NCBI GenBank assembly: GCA_031286615.1
Contig: JAITUA010000008.1
Coordinates: 1-64,000 of the forward strand
Direction: 5' to 3'
Length of the DNA stretch: 64,000 nucleotides
From: Chryseobacterium sp.
Lineage (GTDB): Bacteria > Bacteroidota > Bacteroidia > Flavobacteriales > Weeksellaceae
Numbering within the stretch: position 1 is the stretch's first letter; every line of letters begins with the position of its first letter. The notes beneath the pieces are model-generated. The model worked only from the letters and a program-made list of their open reading frames with translations, was not told where the DNA came from and did no database searches. Of the stretch, positions 43,675-51,002 are shown one piece after another. The translations under genes were made by a program, and so were the position numbers.

Positions 43675-44505
43675 TTGAAAACTAAAAAACAAGATTATTC
43701 ACATCTTTCACCAAGCCAGCCTATCGGAATTTTCGACAGCGGGGTGGGAGGCCTTACCGTTGCCAAAGAAATCAAAAGACTACTTCCTCACGAAGATCTT
43801 ATTTACTTTGGAGATACAAAGCACCTTCCTTACGGAGAAAAATCCAAGGAAGCCATCATTGAATACTCTACAAAGATTACCAATTTTCTGCTTGAGCAGA
43901 ACTGTAAAGCGATTGTAATTGCCTGTAATACGGCAACGGCTAATGCTTTAAATGAAGTGATGCAGTCTGTTGCGGGAAAAGTTCCAGTGATAGATGTTAT
44001 CAACCCCGTCGCTGAAAAAGTATCTTACGAAATCCACAATAATGTAGGAGTTATTGCGACCAAAGCTACTGTGAATTCCGGGCTCTATAAAAAGAGTATC
44101 CGAAAGCATAATAAATGGATCAAAGTGGATGAATTGGCGACGCCATTGCTGGTTCCTGCCATTGAAGAAGGATTTAAAAACCATCCGATCACCCATGCCA
44201 TTATTTATAATTATTTAAGTAATAGTAAATTAAAGAATATTGAAACATTGATTCTGGGTTGTACCCATTATCCTCTTTTAATAGATGAAATCAAGCAGTA
44301 TTACGGAAACAGAGTTCGTGTTATTGACTCTCCGAATATTGTTGCCAACCATCTGAAGATTATTCTGGATAAATACAACCTTTTAAATGATAACAATCCC
44401 AAACCGAATTATCATTTTTATCTTTCCGATCTTACCAAGAATTTTGAAAAGATCTCTAAGAAGTTCTTCGGAAAAACAATTGATTTAGAATTAAAAGTAT
44501 TATAA
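43675..44505 (+). CDS. murI: glutamate racemase
   Basis: 276 residues from a TTG start codon at 43675 (read as MKTKKQDYSHL...). Supplies D-glutamate for peptidoglycan. IGIFDSGVGGLTVAKEI, LIYFGDTKHLPYG, and the two catalytic-Cys motifs VIACNTATAN (first half) and ILGCTHYPLL (second half) are all present. A start seven codons upstream is excluded because the promoter's -7 element overlaps it. A non-ATG start is rare in this window. A terminator at 44509 follows. Confidence 0.94.
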   Translation: MKTKKQDYSHLSPSQPIGIFDSGVGGLTVAKEIKRLLPHEDLIYFGDTKHLPYGEKSKEAIIEYSTKITNFLLEQNCKAIVIACNTATANALNEVMQSVAGKVPVIDVINPVAEKVSYEIHNNVGVIATKATVNSGLYKKSIRKHNKWIKVDELATPLLVPAIEEGFKNHPITHAIIYNYLSNSKLKNIETLILGCTHYPLLIDEIKQYYGNRVRVIDSPNIVANHLKIILDKYNLLNDNNPKPNYHFYLSDLTKNFEKISKKFFGKTIDLELKVL

Positions 44506-44508
44506 ATA

Positions 44509-44541
44509 AAAAGTCTGCTTCTGTATGAGGCAGACTTTTTT
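44509..44541 (+). terminator. terminator of murI
   Basis: An AAAAGTCTGC/GCAGACTTTT stem (44509-44518, 44530-44539) followed by TT. Confidence 0.85.
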
Positions 44542-44584
44542 GTTTGTGTCTTTTGTGAAATAACTTGTGATATTCGTGTTTAAT

Positions 44585-45184
44585 TTACGCTTCCACAATT
44601 ACTTTTTCAGCTTTAAGTCTGGTTTTTGGATTGAATTTAGGCTGATTAGCATCTGTTTCATCTTTTTCACCAATAGCTACAGCAAATAAGGTCTCATATT
44701 TCTCATTATTCAGAACAGCATCATAGCCTTCAGGCTCAATTCCTTCCATCGGAGTGGAATCTATTTCCATATCAGCACAAGCCGAAAGCAGAACACCTAA
44801 TGATAAATAAACCTGATGTTTTAACCATGACTTTATTCCCACTTCTCCTTTAGGTTTTACAAAATTGTTGTAGTATGCTACAGATCCTTCCGGAAGAGCG
44901 CCTTCAATCTGTTTTTCAAAATCCTCCGGAGTTTTAAGAGCCTGGAAAACGATCAGATGGCTGCTGTCCAGAACTTTTTCTTTATTAAAATAAGATTTTT
45001 CTGCCAGCTGTTTTTTCAGCTCAGGATCTTTTATAAAAATAAAATTCCATGGCTGGCTGTTAATAGACGAAGGGCTTAAATTTAAAATCTCCTGAAGCGT
45101 TGCAATTTGTTCTTCACTGATTTTTCCCTGTGGGTTATACTTTTTTACAGTATACCTGTTTTTCATTTTGTTTAAAAAATTCAT
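44585..45184 (-). CDS. nitroreductase family NAD(P)H-dependent oxidoreductase
   Basis: 199 residues, nitroreductase fold (FMN enzyme) of the NfsB/YodC kind. Supporting segments are KNRYTVKKYNPQGKISEEQ, SPSSINSQPWNFIFIKD (FMN-binding Ser/Asn/Gln) and the C-terminal LFAVAIGEKDETDANQPK. It lies divergent to an HxlR-type regulator gene, with matching arms of an 18-bp inverted repeat touching both start codons, so it is probably the regulated target. Substrate (quinone, nitroaromatic or pterin) unknown. Confidence 0.9.
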   Translation of the reverse strand: MNFLNKMKNRYTVKKYNPQGKISEEQIATLQEILNLSPSSINSQPWNFIFIKDPELKKQLAEKSYFNKEKVLDSSHLIVFQALKTPEDFEKQIEGALPEGSVAYYNNFVKPKGEVGIKSWLKHQVYLSLGVLLSACADMEIDSTPMEGIEPEGYDAVLNNEKYETLFAVAIGEKDETDANQPKFNPKTRLKAEKVIVEA

Positions 45185-45186
45185 AA

Positions 45187-45268
45187 TTTTATACTATCAT
45201 TTTTATAGTTACAAAATTAATTTAAGTTTCCTAACTTTGCAATAACGGTAAAAAATGATAGTATAAAA
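45187..45268. promoter_or_regulatory. 18-bp inverted repeat, HxlR-type operator between divergent starts
   Basis: TTTTATACTATCATTTTT (45187-45204) and its exact complement at 45251-45268 are separated by 46 bp. Each arm is adjacent to a start codon, 2 bp from the nitroreductase ATG and directly at the HxlR ATG. The left arm continues as ACTATCATTTTTATAGT, itself a near-palindrome. The -7 element TAACTTTG lies at 45232-45239 in between. HxlR-family proteins act as dimers on such sites. Confidence 0.7.
45232..45239 (+). promoter_or_regulatory. -7 promoter element of the HxlR gene
   Basis: TAACTTTG matches the consensus, 29 bp before the ATG. It lies between the two operator arms. Confidence 0.65.
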
Positions 45269-45616
45269 ATGTATACAATAGATAATAAATCTTATCCCTG
45301 CTGTACCAGTGTTACTATGAAATTTATAGGTGGTAAATGGAAGGCAGTTATTTTGCACCATCTTATTGGTGGGGCAAAAAGATATAATGAATTAAGAAAA
45401 TCGATTCCTACCATTACAGAAAGAACATTAAGCCTGCAGCTAAAACAGCTGGAAGAGGATGGAATTGTTGACCGAAAAGTTTTTACGGAAAAGCCTCCTT
45501 TAGTGGTTGAATATGAATTGACAGACTTTGGAAGAACTTTGTTGCCTGTTCTGGAAGCTATAACAAAATGGGGTGAAGAAGCTCCTGTAATCTCAAAAAA
45601 AATAATCAGGAATTAA
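45269..45616 (+). CDS. HxlR-type winged helix-turn-helix regulator
   Basis: 115 residues, normal HxlR length. CTSVTMKFIGGKWKAVILHHL is the family signature, including the redox- or ligand-responsive N-terminal Cys (CC at 11-12), and the winged helix is in RYNELRKSIPTITERTLSLQL. HxlR family members often sense electrophiles or quinones and regulate a divergent oxidoreductase, as arranged here. It overlaps the convergent rsmD stop by 4 bp. Confidence 0.9.
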   Translation: MYTIDNKSYPCCTSVTMKFIGGKWKAVILHHLIGGAKRYNELRKSIPTITERTLSLQLKQLEEDGIVDRKVFTEKPPLVVEYELTDFGRTLLPVLEAITKWGEEAPVISKKIIRN

Positions 45617-45629
45617 AGTTCCTGATTAT
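45602..45629 (-). terminator. rsmD terminator inside the hxlR 3' end
   Basis: On the minus strand an ATAATCAGGAA/TTCCTGATTAT stem (45629-45619 with 45612-45602) is followed by TTTTTTTT, encoded within the last codons of the HxlR gene. The two stop codons lie in or next to the hairpin. Confidence 0.8.
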
Positions 45630-46185
45630 CTTCTTTATTCGGTTCAAAAAAACTGAAACTCACGTTTCCGTATTTTCGGGTATCTATTAGGTTGGGATGT
45701 TCCAGCTTCATACGGCTTTGGTGCTCCACGATAAGAACTCCGTTTTCTTTCAGGTATTTATTATTTAATACCAGAGAGATCAGCTCGTAATATTTTTTCT
45801 CTTCCATTTCAAAGGGAGCATCAGAGAAAACAATCTCAAATGACTTTTTATTTCTGAATTTTTTAAGCCAGTCAAATACATCACCTCTCTGAACATTGAT
45901 CTGAAGTGCCATATCAAGCTCAGAAGCAGTAGAGTTAATAAAGGCGGTATGCTTTGGATTCATTTCCACAGAAGTCACATTCTGACATCCTCTGGAAGCA
46001 AATTCAAAGGTAATAGAGCCAATTCCTGCAAAAAGATCAAGCACGGAGATCGACTGCATATCGTATTTATTTTCCAGAATGCTGAATAAAGCCTCTTTCG
46101 CAAAATCGGTGGTAGGCCTTACATCAAAGTTTTTAGGGGCGGCAATTTTTTTGGCTTTCCATTTGCCTGATATTATTCTGAACAT
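45613..46185 (-). CDS. rsmD: 16S rRNA (guanine966-N2)-methyltransferase RsmD
   Basis: 190 residues, class I SAM methyltransferase. RIISGKWKAKKIAAPKNFDVRPT is the N-terminal RsmD signature (given in pieces), VLDLFAGIGSITFEFASRG binds SAM. The catalytic motif, normally DPPF, reads SDAPFE here, an Ala in place of a Pro; this does not exclude activity. Homologues methylate G966 of 16S rRNA. It lies downstream of the DUF3822 gene in the usual Flavobacteriia order (80 bp gap). Confidence 0.9.
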   Translation of the reverse strand: MFRIISGKWKAKKIAAPKNFDVRPTTDFAKEALFSILENKYDMQSISVLDLFAGIGSITFEFASRGCQNVTSVEMNPKHTAFINSTASELDMALQINVQRGDVFDWLKKFRNKKSFEIVFSDAPFEMEEKKYYELISLVLNNKYLKENGVLIVEHQSRMKLEHPNLIDTRKYGNVSFSFFEPNKEDNQEL

Positions 46186-46265
46186 ATTTTTCTTAGGGTT
46201 TAGAATAGATTATAGGTGGCGGATAATTATGTGGGATCTAATCCCTATTACCTGCGGCCTGCAAC

Positions 46266-46982
46266 CTAGTTGAGTATAAAATTCTTGTTTGGAATATTGT
46301 CAAAAACGATTTTCAGATTTTTAACAAATTTCTGAAGCTCGGAAATGAATGTTTCATTTTCCGTAGTTTCTCCATAAGCATAAAAGCTGGTTTCATTGAT
46401 TCCAAAGCCTATCTTGCTCAATGTAAACATAATGAAGTAAAGGAAATCTACTTCTGAGTTGACATCAAGGTTATTATAAAGGATGATTTTTTTATTGTCA
46501 ATCGCAAAGAACTCACATTGATTATGATAAAGATTGATGTGAATTTCCTTGTTGGTTTTATTATGAATTGAACTTAGAAACTTTTCTCCGGAGAAATTAA
46601 AATGAACCGGTATTGCCAGCTCTTTTATTTTTTTATAATAATTTTTCGGGAAAGTATAATAAAACTGAATATTGAATTTTTTATTGATAGAAAGCATCAG
46701 CTCTTCCTTCTCTCTATCGGTAGGTGCATTAAAGGCGATCAGATCAAATCCTGCTTCATGCTCAGAAAAACCTTCAGGCATCAGCGTGAAATGATTAAAC
46801 GCCGAAATCACCTGGATCTCGTCATAGCGCTGCTTAATAAGAACTTCATCCAGCTTTTGCTCAATAAGATTGGCTGGGGTTTCTTCAGTAACGAAATAAG
46901 ATTTTTCCTCCAGAATGTTTTTGTTTTTAACAGTCTGGCAGATCAATCCGTCTTTGGTAAAAAGTAAATTAAGTACGTTCAT
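46266..46982 (-). CDS. DUF3822 family protein
   Basis: 238 residues matching the flavobacterial DUF3822 family that usually accompanies rsmD. Two halves look like an actin/RNaseH-like ATPase fold (NVLNLLFTKDGLICQTV; KEIHINLYHNQCEFFAI). Function unknown. A -7 element at 46996-47003 lies inside the 3' end of the upstream Smr gene. Conservation of the DUF3822-rsmD pair is what I recall from the literature on neighbours, not tested here. Confidence 0.8.
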   Translation of the reverse strand: MNVLNLLFTKDGLICQTVKNKNILEEKSYFVTEETPANLIEQKLDEVLIKQRYDEIQVISAFNHFTLMPEGFSEHEAGFDLIAFNAPTDREKEELMLSINKKFNIQFYYTFPKNYYKKIKELAIPVHFNFSGEKFLSSIHNKTNKEIHINLYHNQCEFFAIDNKKIILYNNLDVNSEVDFLYFIMFTLSKIGFGINETSFYAYGETTENETFISELQKFVKNLKIVFDNIPNKNFILN

Positions 46983-46995
46983 ATTTCAATTGCTG

Positions 46996-47003
46996 CAAAT
47001 TTA
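46996..47003 (-). promoter_or_regulatory. -7 promoter element of DUF3822
   Basis: TAAATTTG on the minus strand, 14 bp before the ATG, overlapping the stop codon of the Smr gene. Confidence 0.5.
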
Positions 47004-47495
47004 GTGAAATTCTACCATTACCGCACCCGATTGATGGTGAAGTATTTCCTTATTATAAAAATCAATATTGACCTGGCTTTCCAATACATCCCGAACCATC
47101 CTCTGCAGAGTGCCATCACCAATACCGTGAACAATTTCCAGTCTTTTCAAGTTATTTTTCCTGCAAAATTCAATCACTTCAATGAGTTTCTCCTTTTGAA
47201 TAAACAATCTTTCAAAGCTGTCATAGTCATTGGGATTCTTTACCAAATTATGAAAATGCAGGTCTAAAACCAAATGATTTTTCTGATGTTTCTTAGAAAT
47301 GATTTTTTTTGGCTCCGCTTTTCTTACTACTCTGATATTTTCATAAAGATCAGAATCCTTAGGAACAAGTTTTTCTTTGGGATATTGGTGAGTAAAGCCA
47401 TATTCATCTTTAAAAACGACAATATTTCCCTTCACGGAAGTTACTACTCCGCTTAAATCTTCATCTACTACCGAAACCTTATCGCCGATTTTCAT
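47001..47495 (-). CDS. Smr/MutS2-C domain protein
   Basis: 164 residues. An N-terminal KOW/SH3-like region (MKIGDKVSVVDEDLSGVVTSV) precedes a Smr domain (VLDLHFHNLV, LEIVHGIGDGTLQRMV), the C-terminal domain of MutS2. Smr domains have nicking-nuclease or RNA-endonuclease activity. The small stand-alone form (DUF2027-like in Bacteroidetes) is common; the target is not known. A -7 element lies at 47531-47538. Confidence 0.87.
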   Translation of the reverse strand: MKIGDKVSVVDEDLSGVVTSVKGNIVVFKDEYGFTHQYPKEKLVPKDSDLYENIRVVRKAEPKKIISKKHQKNHLVLDLHFHNLVKNPNDYDSFERLFIQKEKLIEVIEFCRKNNLKRLEIVHGIGDGTLQRMVRDVLESQVNIDFYNKEILHHQSGAVMVEFH

Positions 47496-47530
47496 AATTT
47501 TTTAGACTTGCCTGAACCCATTTATTTGTA

Positions 47531-47538
47531 CAAAGGTA
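47531..47538 (-). promoter_or_regulatory. -7 promoter element of the Smr gene
   Basis: TACCTTTG on the minus strand followed by TACAAATAAAT, 36 bp before the ATG. Confidence 0.6.
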
Positions 47539-47591
47539 GCAAGTAAAACGTATTGAAGGCAAACTCCTTTACACTCAAACATTCAAACACA

Positions 47592-48089
47592 TCAAACTCT
47601 AGGGCCCAGTTCTATGACTTCCAGATCTTTGATTTCTTCGCCGTCTACAACAAAGCGCATCATGGTTCTTACTTTATGCCAGCCCTGTTTTCCACAGGCC
47701 CCCGGATTAAGGTGCAAGAGGTTATTTTTCTCATCATACATTGCTTTCAAAATGTGTGAATGTCCTGAGATAAATAATTTCGGAGTTTTCTCTGCTATTT
47801 CTTTTTTTGTGATTGGAGTATATTTTCCGGGATAACCTCCGATATGAATCATTAAGACCTCCAGCTTTTCGCAGAAAAAACGGTTTACCTCCGGAAACTC
47901 AGCCTGGATTTTAGCATCATCAATATTTCCGTATACTCCTTTCAGGGGTTTTATCTTTTCAAGCTTTTCAATGACGTCAAGATTTCCAAAATCGCCACAA
48001 TGCCATATTTCGTCAGCCTGAGAAGCATATTCCAGGATCCGGTCATCAATATAAGAATGAGAGTCGGAAAGGAGAAGGATCTTTGTCAT
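47592..48089 (-). CDS. YfcE/MJ0936-type metallophosphoesterase
   Basis: 165 residues. Calcineurin-like phosphoesterase of the small YfcE/MJ0936 type. Metal ligands in order: LLSDSHSYIDD, WHCGDFGNLDV, VYGNIDDAKIQ, LMIHIG, and ISGHSHILK. Members hydrolyse phosphodiesters in vitro; the natural substrate is mostly unknown. Its start overlaps the stop of the upstream small exported protein by one base (48089). Confidence 0.92.
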   Translation of the reverse strand: MTKILLLSDSHSYIDDRILEYASQADEIWHCGDFGNLDVIEKLEKIKPLKGVYGNIDDAKIQAEFPEVNRFFCEKLEVLMIHIGGYPGKYTPITKKEIAEKTPKLFISGHSHILKAMYDEKNNLLHLNPGACGKQGWHKVRTMMRFVVDGEEIKDLEVIELGPRV

Positions 48090-48538
48090 TATCTAAGGGT
48101 TCTTTCTGTAATATTTTCGTGGTATTTATCTTTGAATATCGCTACACGATCAGGATTCAGTTCTCCATCATGATTGATTACTCTTTCTTTTAATAACCAT
48201 TTTACCAGTTTTTCCATTCCTTTTTTAGAATTCATAAAATTGGCAATTTTGGCTATATCGGTTGATTCTACTTTCGTTTTTTCAGGCAGAAAATTCAGGA
48301 TAAAATAATCATCACTTACATAGCTTGGAGTTTCATTGTCCATATATCGGTAAAGAAGAATTTCCTCATCATCCTTCATAGAGAAAAATGAATACTGGGC
48401 TACATTGATTTTTTCAGCCTTCAGGATCTGCTTTCCATCCAATAAAACTTTATCGTCTTTGATGGTAACATCCTGAGAAAAATATAAATTACAGCTTATC
48501 ATCAGTAAGAAGAAAGCCAATAATCTGTTTACTGCCAT
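48089..48538 (-). CDS. small exported protein of unknown function
   Basis: 149 residues with signal peptide (MAVNRLLAFFLLMISCNLYF|SQDVTIKDD). The mature part (KVLLDGKQILKAEKINVAQ, EEILLYRYMDNE, MNSKKGMEKLVKWLLKERV) has no domain I can name. Coupled by one-base overlap to the downstream phosphoesterase. A consensus -7 element sits at 48559-48566. Confidence 0.72.
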   Translation of the reverse strand: MAVNRLLAFFLLMISCNLYFSQDVTIKDDKVLLDGKQILKAEKINVAQYSFFSMKDDEEILLYRYMDNETPSYVSDDYFILNFLPEKTKVESTDIAKIANFMNSKKGMEKLVKWLLKERVINHDGELNPDRVAIFKDKYHENITERTLR

Positions 48539-48558
48539 TTTTGATTTTTTTGAGACTG

Positions 48559-48566
48559 CAAATATA
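48559..48566 (-). promoter_or_regulatory. -7 promoter element of the 48089 gene
   Basis: TATATTTG on the minus strand followed by GCAGTC, 21 bp before the ATG at 48538. Confidence 0.6.
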
Positions 48567-48622
48567 AGAAGCTTTAATCAACTAATCAGATCTGATTATT
48601 TTCAGAGAATAATTTAAGAATA

Positions 48623-49087
48623 TCAGTCAGTAATATTTTTTGTTTTCCTGATAGAATCCAGTTTCTTTTCTATATCGGCACTGAAAACTTTTTTTAGTTT
48701 CAGTTGATTCTCCGTAAGTTTTGAAATAACAAAAGTACCGGTCATATTGGTATTAGAAGGAAATACTAAAGTCACTGTAGAATCTGAAGCTTTTTTCCAG
48801 TTCCCGATATAACGGTCTGGTTTTTCACTTTTAGTAACTAGTTCTTCCAAAGTATCATATCTTAATGTAGATTTGATCAGGTTTCCAGTAATTTTTCCAT
48901 TTTTCTGAAATCTGATTCCTTCTCTTCTTGCCTCAAAACCATCCTTCTTTTCGTAGGTATAAATATAAGTATCCATTTTACTGAGATTCCAGGTTTGTAA
49001 AAGTAAAGGATTGGAAGTTCTGTCCTGGGCTTTGATGCCACTGGCAGCGAAAAGAGATAAAATACAGATACAAATAGGCTTTTTCAT
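48623..49087 (-). CDS. exported protein of unknown function
   Basis: 154 residues from ATG 49087, which gives a clear signal peptide (MKKPICICILSLFAASGIKA|QDRTS); an upstream ATG at 49132 would add 15 residues that spoil it. Mature sequence is short and lipocalin-like in feel (LLQTWNLSKMDTYIYTYEKK, YIGNWKKASDSTVTLVFP), resembling META/lipocalin-like exported proteins, but no family is certain. It is divergent to the serine-hydrolase gene with a small palindrome between (49131-49146). Confidence 0.7.
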   Translation of the reverse strand: MKKPICICILSLFAASGIKAQDRTSNPLLLQTWNLSKMDTYIYTYEKKDGFEARREGIRFQKNGKITGNLIKSTLRYDTLEELVTKSEKPDRYIGNWKKASDSTVTLVFPSNTNMTGTFVISKLTENQLKLKKVFSADIEKKLDSIRKTKNITD

Positions 49088-49160
49088 GAATACAACGGGT
49101 TTATCAGTAAAATAAAGTAAACTTTTAATCATGCTAAAATTAGCATCACTTAATATTTAG

Positions 49161-49168
49161 TAAATTTG
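49161..49168 (+). promoter_or_regulatory. -7 promoter element of the serine hydrolase
   Basis: TAAATTTG, 18 bp before the ATG at 49187. Confidence 0.65.
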
Positions 49169-49186
49169 GGAAAATTAAAATAAACA

Positions 49187-50731
49187 ATGAAACAGAAACT
49201 TTCTTTTTTCATTTTTCTTTTGACCGTAGGATTAGCCAATGCACAGGTTGAAGAAAAAAAGCTGGATGAACTGATCCAAAATACCCTGAAAACCTTTGAT
49301 GTTCCGGGAATGTCCGTAGGAATTGTAAAAGATGGAAAAATGATTTATTCCAAAGGTTTTGGAGTACGTTCTCTTACAACCAAGCAGCCTATGGATGATA
49401 ATACATTGGTGGGGATTGCTTCCAACTCTAAAGGTTTTACATGTACAGCATTAGCAATCTTAGCAGATGAAGGAAAACTGAACTGGGATGATAAAGTTTC
49501 AAAATATATTCCTGAATTTCAAATGTACGATCCGTATGTTTCACAAAATGTAACAATAAAAGATCTTATCACTCACAGAGCCGGATTAGGACTTGGACAG
49601 GGAGATCTTATGTTTTTTCCGGAAGGGGGTAACTTAACGGTAAATGATATTGTTCACAATGTGAGATACCTGAAACCTGAAAATCCTTTCAGAACAAAAT
49701 TAGATTACAATAACATCATGTTTATTGTTGCGGGAGAAGTAATTCACAGAGTTTCCGGATTAAGCTGGGCAGACTTTATTGAACAGAGAATCATGAAGCC
49801 TGTAGGGATGACTTCAAGCTTTGGGAGCTATAACAGAGCAAAAGCAACGGCCAACAAAATTGATGCGCATGCTCCTGTAGACGGAAAAGCAATTGCTGTT
49901 CCTCACGACTGGAACGAAACAGCCAATGCTGCAGGGGGAATTATGAGTAACATCAAAGACATGACAACCTGGGCAGAATGCCTGCTAAATAATTTCACCA
50001 CTAAAGACGGGAAAAAATTAGTTTCAGATAAAAATGTTCAACAGCTTTGGAATCTTCAGATCCCAGACAGAGTAGCCGCAAAGAATCCATATGATACAAG
50101 CTTCTACGGATATGGTTTAGGCTGGTTCCTGAGCGATGTTAAAGGACATAAGCAGGTACAGCATACTGGTGGGTTGATTGGAACAGTTACACAGTTTACT
50201 TTGATTCCGGATATGAAACTGGGAATTGTTGTATTGACAAACCAACAGTCCGGAGCTGCTTTCAATACCATTACCAATACGGTGAAGGATTCTTATCTTG
50301 GCGTAGCAGACAGAAACTGGCTGAAAACATATGGCGACAGAATGTCTAAAATGGAAGCAGATTTTAATAAACAAAAGAAAGATGCTTTTGCAAAATCTGA
50401 AGCATTTAAAAAAGAAAAATCTCTTCAGCCAAAAGCAGAACAGTTTACAGGAACATATAATGATGCATGGTTTGGTGATGTGGAAATTGCACAGCAGGGA
50501 AATACTTACAGAATTTCATGCAAAAACTCTCCAAGACTAAAAGGTGAATTGCTTCCTTATTCCAACAGTTCTTTCATTATCAAATGGGATGACAGAAGCT
50601 ATGATGCGGATGCTTATATTATTTTCAGTTATGATGAAACCGGAAAGGCAGAATCAGCAAAATTGAAAGCGATTTCTGATGTAACCGATTTCAGCTTCGA
50701 TTTTGATGATCTGGATTTGAAGAAGAAATAA
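49187..50731 (+). CDS. class C beta-lactamase-family serine hydrolase with DUF3471 domain
   Basis: 514 residues. Signal peptide (MKQKLSFFIFLLTVGLANA|Q). The beta-lactamase fold is at about 25-370: the nucleophile is in the SxxK motif SNSK (within GIASNSKGFTC), YNN is the Tyr-x-Asn motif, and HTGG is the third motif (KTG equivalent). A C-terminal beta domain of the DUF3471 type (TGTYNDAWFGDVEIAQQGN) follows. Such enzymes are usually peptidases or esterases rather than antibiotic-hydrolysing lactamases; function of this one unknown. A strong terminator follows at 50759. Confidence 0.9.
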   Translation: MKQKLSFFIFLLTVGLANAQVEEKKLDELIQNTLKTFDVPGMSVGIVKDGKMIYSKGFGVRSLTTKQPMDDNTLVGIASNSKGFTCTALAILADEGKLNWDDKVSKYIPEFQMYDPYVSQNVTIKDLITHRAGLGLGQGDLMFFPEGGNLTVNDIVHNVRYLKPENPFRTKLDYNNIMFIVAGEVIHRVSGLSWADFIEQRIMKPVGMTSSFGSYNRAKATANKIDAHAPVDGKAIAVPHDWNETANAAGGIMSNIKDMTTWAECLLNNFTTKDGKKLVSDKNVQQLWNLQIPDRVAAKNPYDTSFYGYGLGWFLSDVKGHKQVQHTGGLIGTVTQFTLIPDMKLGIVVLTNQQSGAAFNTITNTVKDSYLGVADRNWLKTYGDRMSKMEADFNKQKKDAFAKSEAFKKEKSLQPKAEQFTGTYNDAWFGDVEIAQQGNTYRISCKNSPRLKGELLPYSNSSFIIKWDDRSYDADAYIIFSYDETGKAESAKLKAISDVTDFSFDFDDLDLKKK

Positions 50732-50758
50732 AACGCGAAAGCATAAAAATATTCTATG

Positions 50759-50785
50759 AAGAACGGGCATTGGTCCGTTCTTTTT
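50759..50785 (+). terminator. terminator of the serine hydrolase gene
   Basis: An AAGAACGG/CCGTTCTT stem (50759-50766, 50775-50782) and a TTTTTT tail. Confidence 0.85.
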
Positions 50786-50926
50786 TGTTGTTTAAACATG
50801 AATGAAGCTAATTGTTCACAAATAATACTGATTTTAATAGAAAATTAAAATCGGAGGTTATATAATTCAATTGGAATTTAGCCCTTTTTTTCATTTTTAC
50901 AACGATAATGTCTTTAGCTGAAATTG

Positions 50927-50978
50927 ACCACCCCGTCAAAAAATAAATTTTTTGCCACCCCTCCGGAGGAGGGGAATG
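50927..50978 (-). repeat. CCCCTCC-GGAGGGG/GACGGGGTGGT dispersed repeat, copy 2
   Basis: On the minus strand it reads CATTCCCCTCCTCCGGAGGG, then GTGGCAAAAAATTTATTTTT and TGACGGGGTGGT, nearly the same as copy 1 at 24777. It lies just past the 3' end of the archaemetzincin gene in that gene's orientation. Confidence 0.7.
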
Positions 50979-51002
50979 TGTAGTCGGTAAAAGAAATGTT
51001 GG

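Noticed and set aside
49187-50731. Antibiotic resistance beta-lactamase
   Set aside because: The fold and SxxK/YxN motifs fit class C in general, but the DUF3471 extension and context point to a peptidase- or esterase-like hydrolase; resistance is not supported.
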